From Yinghuangia soli (GTDB taxonomy: Bacteria; Actinomycetota; Actinomycetes; Streptomycetales; Streptomycetaceae), in contig NZ_JAKFHA010000001.1 in NCBI RefSeq assembly GCF_021502675.1, positions 724,688 to 788,687 on the forward strand: 64,000 bases of DNA. The letters run 5' to 3'. A program made the translations under genes and the position numbers. Positions 24,803 through 33,294 of this stretch are shown here, in pieces. Position 1 is the stretch's first letter. Each line of letters begins with the position of its first letter. The notes under the pieces were generated by a model. That model made no database searches. It was not told the DNA's origin and worked only from the letters and a program-made list of their open reading frames with translations.

Positions 24803-27184
24803 ATGACGCCACCCGTGGTCCCCACCGGGACGTACCGTCTGCAGCTCCAGCCTGATTTCGGGTTCGCCGAGGCGGCGGACGCCGTGCCGTACTTGGCCGC
24901 GCTGGGGGTCAGCCATCTGTATCTGTCGCCGATCCTGCGCGCGGTGCCCGGGTCCACCCACGGGTACGACGTGGTCGACCACGCGCAGGTCTCCCCCGAG
25001 CTCGGCGGGGAGGCGGGGTTCCGGGTGCTGGCCGCCGAGGCGCAGTCGCACGGGCTCGGGATCGTGGTCGACATCGTGCCGAACCACATGGCGGTGCCCG
25101 CGCCGGAGTCGCTGAACCGGCAGTTCTGGTCGGTGCTGGAGCACGGGCGGGAGTCGCCGTATGCGGGGTGGTTCGACATCGACTGGGATGCGGGCGGAGG
25201 GAAGGTCCTGCTGCCGGTGCTGGGGGCGCCACTCGACGTGGCCGTGGCGGACATAAGGGCGACGGACGAAGGGGTCCGGTACTTCGAGCACGCCTTTCCC
25301 CTGCGTGCGGGGACCGCGGACATGCCGCTGCGGGCTGCGCTGGATGCGCAGCACTACCGGCTGGCCGACTGGCGCGAGGGCGACCTGCGCGGCAACTACC
25401 GCCGGTTCTTCACCATCACCTCGCTCATAGGGCTGCGGCAGGAGGACGAGGCGGTCTTTGCGGCCACCCATGCGGTCATCCTGCGGCTGGTCCGCGAGGG
25501 GCTGATCCAGGGGCTGCGGGTGGACCATCCGGACGGGCTGGCCGATCCGCGCGGGTATCTGCGGCGGCTGCGGGCCGCGACGTCCGACGAGACGTGGATC
25601 GTGGTCGAGAAGATCCTGACCGGCGGAGAGCACCTGCCCGCCGACTGGGACTGCGCCGGGACCACCGGGTACGACGTGCTGCGCCGGGTGGACGGTGTCT
25701 TCACGGATCCGGAGGGCGCCGAGGAACTGCGGGCGCTGCACCACGAGCTGACCGGGGCGTCCGATCCGGGGTTCGCGCCGGTCGCGCGGGTGGGGAAGCT
25801 GGAGGTCCTGGAGTCCGGGCTGGTTGCGGAAGTGGCGCGGCTGGAGCGGGTTTTGGAGTGGATCGGGGTGCACGAGCCGGACCGCGGCGATGCGCTGAGG
25901 GAACTGCTGGCGTCGGTGCCTGCGTACCGGCCGTACGTGGTGCCCGGGGAGCCGGCTCCGGCCGAGGCGGCGGCGCTGCTGGGGGCGGCGCTGACCGAGG
26001 TGCCGGGGCGCCTGGCGGCGACCGCGCGGCACATTGTGGATGCGGCGCTGGGGCATGAGGGGGGTTCGGGCGGTTCGGGCAGGTCGGCGGGCGGCGAGTT
26101 TGCGGTGCGGTTCGCGCAGGTGGCCTCGGCGGTCGCCGCCAAGGGCGTCGAGGACCGGGCGTTCTACCGCTGGTACGTGCTGAGTTCGCTCAACGAGGTG
26201 GGCGGCGAGCCGGACCATGTGGGGCTGCCGTTGGAGGCCTTCCACGACTACGCGCGTGAGCTGCAGGCCACCTTCCCGGACACCATGACGACGTTGTCCA
26301 CGCACGACACCAAGCGCAGCGAGGACGTCCGGGCGCGACTCGCGGTGCTGGCCGAGATGCCGGCGGAGTGGGCGTCGGTCGTCCGCGGCTGGGAGAAGGC
26401 CGCGCAACGGCACCGCGGTGAGCCGGGCCCGGACCGGTACGACAGCTATCTGCTGTGGCAGACGCTGGTCGGCGCGGGGCCGGTGAGCGTGGAGCGCATG
26501 CAGGGCTACCTGCTGAAGGCGATGCGCGAGGCCGGCCGGTCGACGTCGTGGACGGCACCGGACCGGGCGTACGAGCGGGCCGTCGCCGACTACGTCACGG
26601 CGGTCCTGAATGACCGCGAACTTCAGTCTTCCGTACAGGAGTTCGTGACGCGTATCGGTGATGCGGCGCGTACGGCGGCGCTGGGCGCCAAACTGGTCCA
26701 ACTGGCCATGCCGGGCGTGCCGGACGTCTACCAGGGAGGTGAGGGGGTACTGCGTACTCTCGTGGACCCCGACAACCGGGCCCCGGTGGACTTCGAGGCC
26801 GGGGCGGCACGGCTGGCGCATCTGGACGCGGGCGGCGCGTGCCGCGATCTGGACGACGAGAAGACGCTGGTGACGTCGGCTGCGTTGCGGTGGCGCCGGC
26901 GCGACCCGGCGGCGTTCGGGCGCGAGGGGCGGTACGCGGCGGTCCATGCGCACGGGCCGGCGGCCGCGCATCTGCTGGGGATGCGCCGCGGTTTCACGGT
27001 GGCGCTCGCGACCCGCCTGCCGCTGGGGCTCGCGGCGGCGGGCGGCTGGGGCGAGACGCGCCTGGACCTGTGGAAGGGCACATGGACCGACTTGCTGACG
27101 GGCCGCCGGATCGCCCGGGACGCCCCGGTGGCGGAGGTACTCGCGCGTCTGCCGGTGGCGCTGCTGGAGGACGGGGCGCACTGA
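24803..27184 (+). CDS. treY: Maltooligosyl trehalose synthase TreY
   Basis: A 793-residue GH13 intramolecular transglucosylase that converts the reducing-end alpha-1,4 bond of a maltooligosaccharide to alpha-1,1, giving maltooligosyl trehalose. The start PTGTYRLQLQPDFGF, SHLYLSPILRAVPGSTHGYDVVDH, IVVDIVPNHMA and the catalytic GLRVDHPDGLADPRGY (nucleophile Asp) and WIVVEKIL (acid/base Glu) are all family hallmarks. DTMTTLSTHDTKRSEDVRAR carries the third carboxylate. The ATG at 24803 gives the expected N-terminus. An ATG at 24755 would add 16 atypical residues. Confidence 0.95.
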   Translation: MTPPVVPTGTYRLQLQPDFGFAEAADAVPYLAALGVSHLYLSPILRAVPGSTHGYDVVDHAQVSPELGGEAGFRVLAAEAQSHGLGIVVDIVPNHMAVPAPESLNRQFWSVLEHGRESPYAGWFDIDWDAGGGKVLLPVLGAPLDVAVADIRATDEGVRYFEHAFPLRAGTADMPLRAALDAQHYRLADWREGDLRGNYRRFFTITSLIGLRQEDEAVFAATHAVILRLVREGLIQGLRVDHPDGLADPRGYLRRLRAATSDETWIVVEKILTGGEHLPADWDCAGTTGYDVLRRVDGVFTDPEGAEELRALHHELTGASDPGFAPVARVGKLEVLESGLVAEVARLERVLEWIGVHEPDRGDALRELLASVPAYRPYVVPGEPAPAEAAALLGAALTEVPGRLAATARHIVDAALGHEGGSGGSGRSAGGEFAVRFAQVASAVAAKGVEDRAFYRWYVLSSLNEVGGEPDHVGLPLEAFHDYARELQATFPDTMTTLSTHDTKRSEDVRARLAVLAEMPAEWASVVRGWEKAAQRHRGEPGPDRYDSYLLWQTLVGAGPVSVERMQGYLLKAMREAGRSTSWTAPDRAYERAVADYVTAVLNDRELQSSVQEFVTRIGDAARTAALGAKLVQLAMPGVPDVYQGGEGVLRTLVDPDNRAPVDFEAGAARLAHLDAGGACRDLDDEKTLVTSAALRWRRRDPAAFGREGRYAAVHAHGPAAAHLLGMRRGFTVALATRLPLGLAAAGGWGETRLDLWKGTWTDLLTGRRIARDAPVAEVLARLPVALLEDGAH

Positions 27185-27556
27185 CGGCGACGGGAGAGGC
27201 GGGGCGTGCTGGACCGATGGGAGGGGACGACGCGCAGTGCATCCGCAGGGCGCGCACGGAACCCCATCGGAACCGTGCTCGGCCGCCACTCGGAAACGGC
27301 CTCTTCGGAGACCCGGCTCGGAAGCCCTTTTCGAGCCGCCCTGCCTGGAGCCACCCTGCCTCGATCCCCCCGCCGCGCGCCCCGCTGCGCCCCCCGCCTC
27401 GAACCGCCCCGCTGAAACCCACCCTTTCGAGACCCACCCACCCCGGAACCCACCCACCCCGCCCGTCCGTTGTGGCCGCAAGGGGCCCACCCCCTTTGCC
27501 GGCACTTGCCCCCTTCTTCCACCACCCGTGACCGACCGAAAGGCTCCAAGGCTCCC
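27185..27556 (+). other. C-rich, strand-asymmetric spacer between treY and treZ
   Basis: This 372-bp gap is strongly pyrimidine-biased on the plus strand over 27330-27470, with degenerate short repeats (variants of gagccaccctgcc and of acccacccaccccg). No reading frame has a credible product: translations are Pro-rich on the plus strand and Gly/Gln/Ser repeats on the minus strand. It may be decayed sequence or an unusual untranslated leader of treZ. Confidence 0.5.
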
Positions 27557-29311
27557 ATGACCCGTTTCGCCGTCTGGGCCCCCGACGCGTCCGGCGTCGA
27601 CCTGGTCACCGCCACAGCCCGCCGCGCGCTCCGCTCCGGTGACGGCCCCGGCTGGTGGCTCGCCGACGTACCGGCTCTCGCCCACGGCGACGACTACTGG
27701 TACGCGGTGGACGGCGGCCCCCCGCGCCCCGACCCCCGCTCCGCGTGGCAGCCGGACGGCCCGGACGGCCCCTCCCGCGTCTACGACCACACCCGCTTCG
27801 CCTGGACCGACCAGGCCTGGCACGGCCGTTCACTCCCGGGCGGCGTCGTCTACGAACTGCACATCGGCACCTTCACCGACGCCGGCACCTTCGACGCCGC
27901 CATCGGGCGCCTCGACCACCTGGCCGCCCTCGGCGTCACGCACGTCGAACTGCTCCCCGTCGCCGCGTTCCCCGGCACGCACGGATGGGGCTACGACGGT
28001 GTCTGCCTGTGGGCCGCGCACGAACCGTACGGCGGCCCCGACGGCCTGAAGCGCTTCGTGGACGCTTGCCACGCCCGCGACTTGGCCGTCGTCCTCGACG
28101 TCGTGCACAACCACCTGGGGCCGTCCGGCAACTATCTCCCCACCTACGGCCCGTACTTCACCGACCGCTACCACACCCCGTGGGGCAGCGCGGTCAACCT
28201 CGACGGCCCGGGTTCGGACGAGGTCCGCACCTACCTGCGCGAGAGCGCCCTCGCGTGGCTGCGCGACTTCCACATCGACGGCCTGCGCCTGGACGCCGTC
28301 CACGAACTCGAGGACCGCCGGGCGATCACCTTCCTCGAGGAACTGTCCGACGCCGTCGACCGTCTCGGCACCGCGCTCAACAAACCCCTCTTCCTGATCG
28401 CCGAGTCGGACCTCAACGACCCGCGCACCGTCACCCCGCGCGAAAACGGCGGCATCGGCCTGCACGCCCAGTGGAGCGACGACTTCCACCACGCCCTGCA
28501 CGCGCTCCTGACCGGTGAACGCCAGGGCTACTACGCCGACTTCGGCTCCATGGCCACCCTCGCCAAGACCCTCACCCGGGTCTGGCAGCACGACGGCGGC
28601 TGGTCCTCCTTCCGCGGCCGGCACCACGGCCGCCCGGTCGACCCGTCCCGCATGCCCGCGCACCGCTTCCTCGGCTATGCGCAGGACCACGACCAGATCG
28701 GCAACCGCGCCCTGGGCGACCGCCTCTCCGCGCTGCTGCCCCCGGGCCTCCTGGCCGCCACCGCGGCGCTGGTACTGACGTCCCCCTTCACGCCCATGCT
28801 GTTCATGGGCGAGGAATGGGGCGCCTCCACCCCGTGGCAGTACTTCACCGACCACACCGACCCGGCCCTCGCCGAGGCCGTACGCCGAGGCCGCCGCGCA
28901 GAGTTCGCCGCGCACGGCTGGGACGCAGCCCAGGTGCCCGACCCGCAATCCGCCGACACCGTCCGCGCCTCACGCCTCGACTGGTCCGAGCCCCTCCGCG
29001 CCCCGCACAGCGCCCTCCTGGCTTGGCACCGCGACCTGATCGCCCTCCGCCGCACCCACCCGGAACTCTCCGACCCCCACCTGCCGGACGTCCACGTCAC
29101 CTACGACGAGCCCGCAGGCTGGCTGATGCTCCACCGCGGCCCCTTCCGCACCGCCGTGAACCTCGCCGAGGAACCGGCCACCCTCCCGATGGGCACCGGC
29201 AGCGCAGAGGTCGTCGCCGCCTGGGACCAAGCCGAAATCACCCAAGGCCTGGCCGGCACCACCCTCCAACTGGCCCCCCGTTCAGCCGCAGTGGTCCGCC
29301 TGGCGGACTGA
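27557..29311 (+). CDS. treZ: Malto-oligosyltrehalose trehalohydrolase TreZ
   Basis: A 584-residue GH13 enzyme that cuts trehalose from maltooligosyl trehalose made by TreY. The N-terminal carbohydrate-binding region (FAVWAPDASGVDLV) is followed by the TIM barrel: VTHVELLPVAAFPGTHGWGY, VVLDVVHNHLGPSGNYL, the nucleophile in GLRLDAVHEL, the acid/base in FLIAESDLND and the motif AQDHDQIGNRA. The length is normal. The C-terminal beta domain ends LAPRSAAVVRLAD. It completes the trehalose route from glycogen in this window. Confidence 0.95.
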   Translation: MTRFAVWAPDASGVDLVTATARRALRSGDGPGWWLADVPALAHGDDYWYAVDGGPPRPDPRSAWQPDGPDGPSRVYDHTRFAWTDQAWHGRSLPGGVVYELHIGTFTDAGTFDAAIGRLDHLAALGVTHVELLPVAAFPGTHGWGYDGVCLWAAHEPYGGPDGLKRFVDACHARDLAVVLDVVHNHLGPSGNYLPTYGPYFTDRYHTPWGSAVNLDGPGSDEVRTYLRESALAWLRDFHIDGLRLDAVHELEDRRAITFLEELSDAVDRLGTALNKPLFLIAESDLNDPRTVTPRENGGIGLHAQWSDDFHHALHALLTGERQGYYADFGSMATLAKTLTRVWQHDGGWSSFRGRHHGRPVDPSRMPAHRFLGYAQDHDQIGNRALGDRLSALLPPGLLAATAALVLTSPFTPMLFMGEEWGASTPWQYFTDHTDPALAEAVRRGRRAEFAAHGWDAAQVPDPQSADTVRASRLDWSEPLRAPHSALLAWHRDLIALRRTHPELSDPHLPDVHVTYDEPAGWLMLHRGPFRTAVNLAEEPATLPMGTGSAEVVAAWDQAEITQGLAGTTLQLAPRSAAVVRLAD

Positions 29312-29321
29312 CGCCGGCTGC

Positions 29322-29849
29322 TCAGCCGTAACGCCAGAAGTCTTCCTCTTTGATCGTGCTTATCGATCCCGGCGGCCATTCGTCGGCTATGTACTCCCGG
29401 CCGACCGTGCCCGAGAAGAGCGCGGCGACCCAATCGGTATAGGGCATCCGGTACTCGAACCAGTCCGGGCAACGGCTGTCCACCCCCACGAACCAGTCGC
29501 CGAAATCCGCACCGCCGTTGAACAGGTAGACGATGTCCCCATTGGAGGTGGATGCCACCGGAATCAGCTCCCCCTCCCCGAGACCCACCGGGTACGGAAT
29601 CTCGTCGACGGGCACCTGGCGGGCGAAGTCGATCCACTCGCGTATGAACTCCCCGAGCTCCAGCTTCGGGGACACCGGGTGATGTACGTAGAGCATGTCG
29701 CCGATGTGCCCCGGCCCGTACGCCTCGGTGAACGCGACAAAATCCGGCGGAAGCGAAACGTCGAATTCCCGGCGCAACTCGTCCCAAGCCCCTCGCGGAG
29801 CGGCATAGGGAGCCGGCCCGATGATTCTCTCCAGTGCATCCATATCCAT
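29322..29849 (-). CDS. SMI1/KNR4 (SUKH)-type protein
   Basis: A 175-residue protein of the SUKH superfamily, whose members are often immunity proteins against contact-dependent or polymorphic toxins. The N-terminal motif WDELRREFDVSLPPDFVAFTEAYGPGHIGDMLYV is typical. Later patterns GDIVYLFNGGADFGDWFVGVD and WFEYRMPYTDWVAALFSG follow the family order. It is the last of three related minus-strand genes. No toxin gene is visible next to them. The start was set at the ATG at 29849 (MDMDALERI) with GGATGGG upstream. It lies inside the read-through frame of the broken middle copy. Confidence 0.82.
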   Translation of the reverse strand: MDMDALERIIGPAPYAAPRGAWDELRREFDVSLPPDFVAFTEAYGPGHIGDMLYVHHPVSPKLELGEFIREWIDFARQVPVDEIPYPVGLGEGELIPVASTSNGDIVYLFNGGADFGDWFVGVDSRCPDWFEYRMPYTDWVAALFSGTVGREYIADEWPPGSISTIKEEDFWRYG

Positions 29850-30265
29850 GCGGTCAGCCCATCCGTTCGCAAAGCCAGCGGCCCGGCGCGCCCTCGGCCG
29901 CGTTTCGCCGTTCCCCCGCCACCCCCGTCCGTTCCGCCCCACGCGAGAAGCCCGTAGCCGTCGGCGAGCGGTCCGTGGAGGACCTCTTCCGTCTCGTACG
30001 GGTCCTCGATCATCTCGGTCAGCCAACTCGCGAAGACGGCTTGCTCCTGTGCAAGGCCATGGACGCGCGGATCGGCCGATACAGGTGGTACGAGGTGCAC
30101 GTAGTCCCCGACCGTCAGGCAGGGGAACGCAGCGCTGATCGCCTTGTAGTCGTCGGGGAGCCGGACCCCGAGCCCCCGCTCGACACCCACCCAGTCGAAC
30201 TCCCGTACCGGGGCTACCGGGGGCAACCCGAGAATGCCGCTCAGTTCGGCAACGGTGTCGGACAT
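29564..30265 (-). pseudogene. Truncated SUKH-type gene (middle copy)
   Basis: The ATG at 30265, with GAGG at a good distance, opens a frame whose first 115 residues look like a SUKH protein: FDWVGVERGLGVRLPDDYKAISAAFP, GDYVHLVPPVS, and GYGLLAWGGTDGG. After that point (around 29950) the expected second half is missing. The frame becomes Gly/Arg-rich and then runs through the downstream SUKH gene in a shadow frame to a stop at 29564. I read this as a deletion that joined the 5' half of one copy to the start region of the next. It could still yield a short protein. Confidence 0.6.
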
Positions 30266-30325
30266 ACGGGTCACCTCGCCGGCGTGAAGGTCAGCGGCCC
30301 GTCGCTCCGGTCGATCGACACGTAC

Positions 30326-30862
30326 TCACTCCCGAAAGCAACTTGTGCTATCTGTGGCCGGCCAGTCGGGTCGGAAGCAGGTCACCCTGCTCCTGTCCAG
30401 GAAGAACGCGCTGAGGAAGTCCTCGAATCCCCCGGGGAACTCCGTCCACTGGTCTCCCTTGTGCTCCGAGACCACGACGTGCCACGTATCCGGGCCGTGC
30501 GGATTCGTCACCCAGTGGCAATAGTCGCCGTCAATCGTCACGCCCCATCGGAGAATCCCGCCTGGCTGTGGGAAGGCAGCGTAAGGGGGCGGCTCGTACT
30601 CTCCGAACTCCGCCTCTTCGTGGAGGAACTCGATCCAGGCGCGATTGCTCTCGTCCTCGACGACGATGTCCATTCCCTGGCGCCGTCCGTGGGGGTGGAG
30701 TACCCGGATGAACCCGCCGACCACCAGTCCGCGGTAGCGGGACACCACCTGCTTGTAGTCCTCCGGCAGGGCGGTCCCCAAGGACGCTTCGACCTGCGCC
30801 CAGTCGGTGGGGGCGGGCTCTCGAACGGGGAGGTCGAGAACTTCCCACAGCCTCGGCTTCAC
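30326..30862 (-). CDS. SMI1/KNR4 (SUKH)-type protein
   Basis: A 178-residue, apparently intact SUKH-type protein. WAQVEASLGTALPEDYKQVVSRYRGLVVGGFIRVLHP is the conserved N-terminal half. FPQPGGILRWGVTIDGDYCHWVT and WHVVVSEHKGDQWTEFPGGFEDFLSAFF form the second half. The GTG at 30862 has GGAG upstream. It is separated by 60 bp from the broken middle copy and by about 160 bp from the cholesterol oxidase end. Whether it confers immunity to a toxin encoded elsewhere cannot be judged here. Confidence 0.85.
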   Translation of the reverse strand: MKPRLWEVLDLPVREPAPTDWAQVEASLGTALPEDYKQVVSRYRGLVVGGFIRVLHPHGRRQGMDIVVEDESNRAWIEFLHEEAEFGEYEPPPYAAFPQPGGILRWGVTIDGDYCHWVTNPHGPDTWHVVVSEHKGDQWTEFPGGFEDFLSAFFLDRSRVTCFRPDWPATDSTSCFRE

Positions 30863-31023
30863 TTCTCCATCCTTCGCGCAGGTCGTGGCCGGTCGGCACA
30901 GTCGTGATGAGAGTTGTACCGGACCCGTCCGACCGTCGTCGGGACACATTGTCGTACGGCGGGCCGACACGAACCCCAGAGGGGCGGCCCGGCAGGAGGT
31001 GCCGAGTCCGCCCCCCACCCCGC

Positions 31024-32784
31024 TCAGACCAACAGGCTGTTGAGGAATCCGTTGGAGAAGACCTTGTGGGGGTCGTACTGGTTCAGCTGCGACACCGCGC
31101 TGTCCCAGTTGTTCCCCGCCGGGAGGCCGGTGCGGTACTCGTTCGGGACGGTGGTGGACAGCATCGTCGGGTCGGCCCACGCGGCCGTGCCGCTGTAGCC
31201 CCAGCCCTTGGACCACTCGGGGCGGACCTGCGCGTACGTGCCGGCGAAGTTGGCGAAGATCCATTGCTCGGTCTCGCGGAAGAACTGCTGGCTGTACGGC
31301 GTCCCGGGGACCGTCAGGATGTCCAGCCAGACCGCGACGTCCCACTCCGGGTGGTCGGCGCGGTTGCGGATCGCCGACAGGGTCGGGTGCACCGCGCCCG
31401 CGAACTGCGCGTCGGCGGGGTTGTCGAGGCCGGTGACGCGGATCTCCAGGGGTCCGTTCATCGGGTAGCGGCCCTGGGAGGCGTACGCGTCCAGGGCGTT
31501 CTTGTAGTACGTGTAGAACTGGTTGACGACCTGCTGGATGTTGGCGCGCTTGGTGAGGATCGCGTACCCGTTGGCGGTCACCCGCAGCGTGGTGGGACGC
31601 ACGTACAGCATGAGGTTCTTGGACCAGCCCCAGATGTCCCACGTGCCGGTCGTGATGAGGCCCGAACCCACCACGCCCATCTGGGTGTTGCAGAAGGTCG
31701 GGGTCAGTCCGGCGGCGCCTGCGGTGATCTGGCCGAGCAGGTCCGCGGCGTCCTCGGACAGGAAGTCGGAGAACGGGTAGTTGTACGGCCCGTTGACGGT
31801 CTTCGCGAACCAGGGCTTGGACGGCGACACCGACCACACCTTGAGCCACGGCACCAGGGTGAACGGGAACCAGATCGCCTCGACCCGGCCGGTGGTGTTG
31901 ACGAAGTTCGCGAACGCGTTGCTCCCCGCGGTGGCCGGCGGTGCGAACATCTCGTCGACGTTGATGTTGAACCAACTCTGGCAGCGCAGCCGCTTGTTGG
32001 CGCCGACCCGCAGCGTCACCTCGGTGACGAAGGAGCGGCCGAGGTTGACCAGCAGCGGGGCGATCGCCAGGTCGTTGCGTGCGAAGGTGCGCAGCTTGTA
32101 CTGGCTGGTGCCCGGGTCCCAGACCACCGCGGTCAGCGAGATGACGAGGTTGCTGATCGAGCCCCAGGTGTGGCCCGGGGTCAGGGTCTCGCCGGTCTTC
32201 GGGACGCCCGTGCCGTGCCCGTCGATGGCCAGCACACCACCGAGGCTCAGGTCGCCGGGCGCGGGGGTCGCGGTCACGCCGTAGCCGGAGTTCTCCAGCG
32301 CGGTGAGCAGCGCGAGCATGGAGATGCCGGTCTGCGCGGTGACGCTGGCCGGCGAACCGGCGTTGACGGTGACCGCGGTCAGGTGCTGCGTGGTGTCCAC
32401 GAGCAGGACGTTGGTCGGCGTGCCGGGCTGGATCATGAGCGGCGACCAGTTGTGGCTGTAGCCCTTGGCGCGCAGCTTCCAGCCTTGCGCCTTGGCCCAG
32501 TTGGCGAGCGCGACCACGTCGGCGGGCGTGGCGGGGGCACACGTCCACACGTCGTCGACGCGGATCTCGCCGGACCAGTTGCGGTACGCCTGGAGGTACG
32601 CGGACAGACCGGGCGGCAGGCCGGGCGGGGGCGGAACGGCCGCGTCGGCGCTGTCCACGGTGAACGCGGGGGTCCACTGGAGTGCGGTCAGGGCGGCGGC
32701 CCCGGCCAGGCCGCCGAGGACCGCACGGCGGCCCGGGTCTTCGGTGCTTGTGCTCTGCTCGGTCGTGCCGATCTCGTCGGACAT
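31024..32784 (-). CDS. Class II (covalent FAD) cholesterol oxidase-like secreted flavoprotein
   Basis: A 586-residue oxidase of the vanillyl-alcohol oxidase fold with a cholesterol-oxidase substrate-binding domain. It oxidises the 3-hydroxyl of sterols with O2, forming a 3-ketosteroid and H2O2. The N-terminus has a twin-arginine-like signal (PGRRAVLGGLAGAAALTAL), so export is likely. The FAD domain has RAKGYSHNWSPL with His111 as the probable covalent flavin ligand, then LSLGGVLAIDGHGTGVP. The C-terminal half (WSKNLMLYVRPTTLRVTANG and the Trp-rich end) matches the substrate domain. The ATG at 32784 is preceded by GGGAAGGA. The 5' region is long and contains phased 11-bp repeats. Confidence 0.85.
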   Translation of the reverse strand: MSDEIGTTEQSTSTEDPGRRAVLGGLAGAAALTALQWTPAFTVDSADAAVPPPPGLPPGLSAYLQAYRNWSGEIRVDDVWTCAPATPADVVALANWAKAQGWKLRAKGYSHNWSPLMIQPGTPTNVLLVDTTQHLTAVTVNAGSPASVTAQTGISMLALLTALENSGYGVTATPAPGDLSLGGVLAIDGHGTGVPKTGETLTPGHTWGSISNLVISLTAVVWDPGTSQYKLRTFARNDLAIAPLLVNLGRSFVTEVTLRVGANKRLRCQSWFNINVDEMFAPPATAGSNAFANFVNTTGRVEAIWFPFTLVPWLKVWSVSPSKPWFAKTVNGPYNYPFSDFLSEDAADLLGQITAGAAGLTPTFCNTQMGVVGSGLITTGTWDIWGWSKNLMLYVRPTTLRVTANGYAILTKRANIQQVVNQFYTYYKNALDAYASQGRYPMNGPLEIRVTGLDNPADAQFAGAVHPTLSAIRNRADHPEWDVAVWLDILTVPGTPYSQQFFRETEQWIFANFAGTYAQVRPEWSKGWGYSGTAAWADPTMLSTTVPNEYRTGLPAGNNWDSAVSQLNQYDPHKVFSNGFLNSLLV

Positions 32785-32928
32785 GGTGTTCCTTCCCAGG
32801 CATGCAAACGGAAGTGCAAGATCGAGTTCCGTTTGGACGGCAGGACGGACCGCCCCGCGGCGCAAGGGCGGGAGGTGCGGAACAGATGTGCGCGAAGAGC
32901 TGCGCCCGGCGATGCGGGGCGCCTGCGG

Positions 32929-32972
32929 GACAAGTGCAGAACGAGTGCAGAACGAGTGCGGTGCAGGTGCGG
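32929..32972 (-). repeat. Four phased 11-bp direct repeats (possible operator)
   Basis: Consecutive units gacaagtgcag, aacgagtgcag, aacgagtgcgg and tgcaggtgcgg repeat every 11 bp, one helical turn, about 145-190 bp upstream of the cholesterol oxidase ATG. Such helically phased repeats often bind a regulator cooperatively. Confidence 0.6.
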
Positions 32973-33235
32973 TGTTCGGAGCCGTACAAGGATCAAGAAA
33001 CCGCTGATGGCACGTGTCGCACGGTGCAGAGGGGCATGGCGTTCCCGCGAATATCGGGATGCGCCCGCTCCGGACCGCCAGGGTGGATCCGGCCCCCGGT
33101 CATGTCAACGGGGCCGCCTCACCAAATCTGGTGACACGTGTCGAAATTGAGTCGAATATTGGAACAGGTTCTCGCCCTGCGAAGTCGTCGGCCGATGACC
33201 GTGCGGCGTTGCCGGCGGGCCGCCGGACCCGGACG

Positions 33236-33276
33236 CGGAAACCGCCGTCGCCACGGGTGGGCGACGGCGGTTTCCG
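33236..33276 (-). terminator. 17-bp perfect hairpin terminator behind ppk2
   Basis: Arms 33236-33252 and 33260-33276 are exact reverse complements with a 7-base loop, 19 bp past the ppk2 stop. The plus-strand reading ends in tttcc, so it may also act against rightward transcripts. Confidence 0.82.
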
Positions 33277-33294
33277 TGCAGTACGACGGGCCGA

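Larger units (their letters stand above)
32785..33294. promoter_or_regulatory. Long intergenic region upstream of the cholesterol oxidase gene
   Basis: The 510-bp gap between the cholesterol oxidase start and the ppk2 end has no convincing gene. It contains four phased 11-bp repeats (32929-32972), an inverted repeat tcacca/tggtga (33119-33134) directly followed by the perfect palindrome gacacgtgtc (33133-33142), an AT-richer stretch (33143-33170) that could hold a promoter, and the ppk2 terminator (33236-33276). Confidence 0.55.

Noticed and set aside
27237..27560. Pro-rich frames between treY and treZ
   Set aside because: Composition follows the pyrimidine bias of the DNA; no start site, domain or conservation can be argued.
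32785..32989. Cys-containing frame continuing upstream of the cholesterol oxidase start (with SFCTCPAG)
   Set aside because: The Cys residues come from the 11-bp repeats (tgc in each unit), and the real start has its own Shine-Dalgarno sequence. No signal peptide would remain at the N-terminus.
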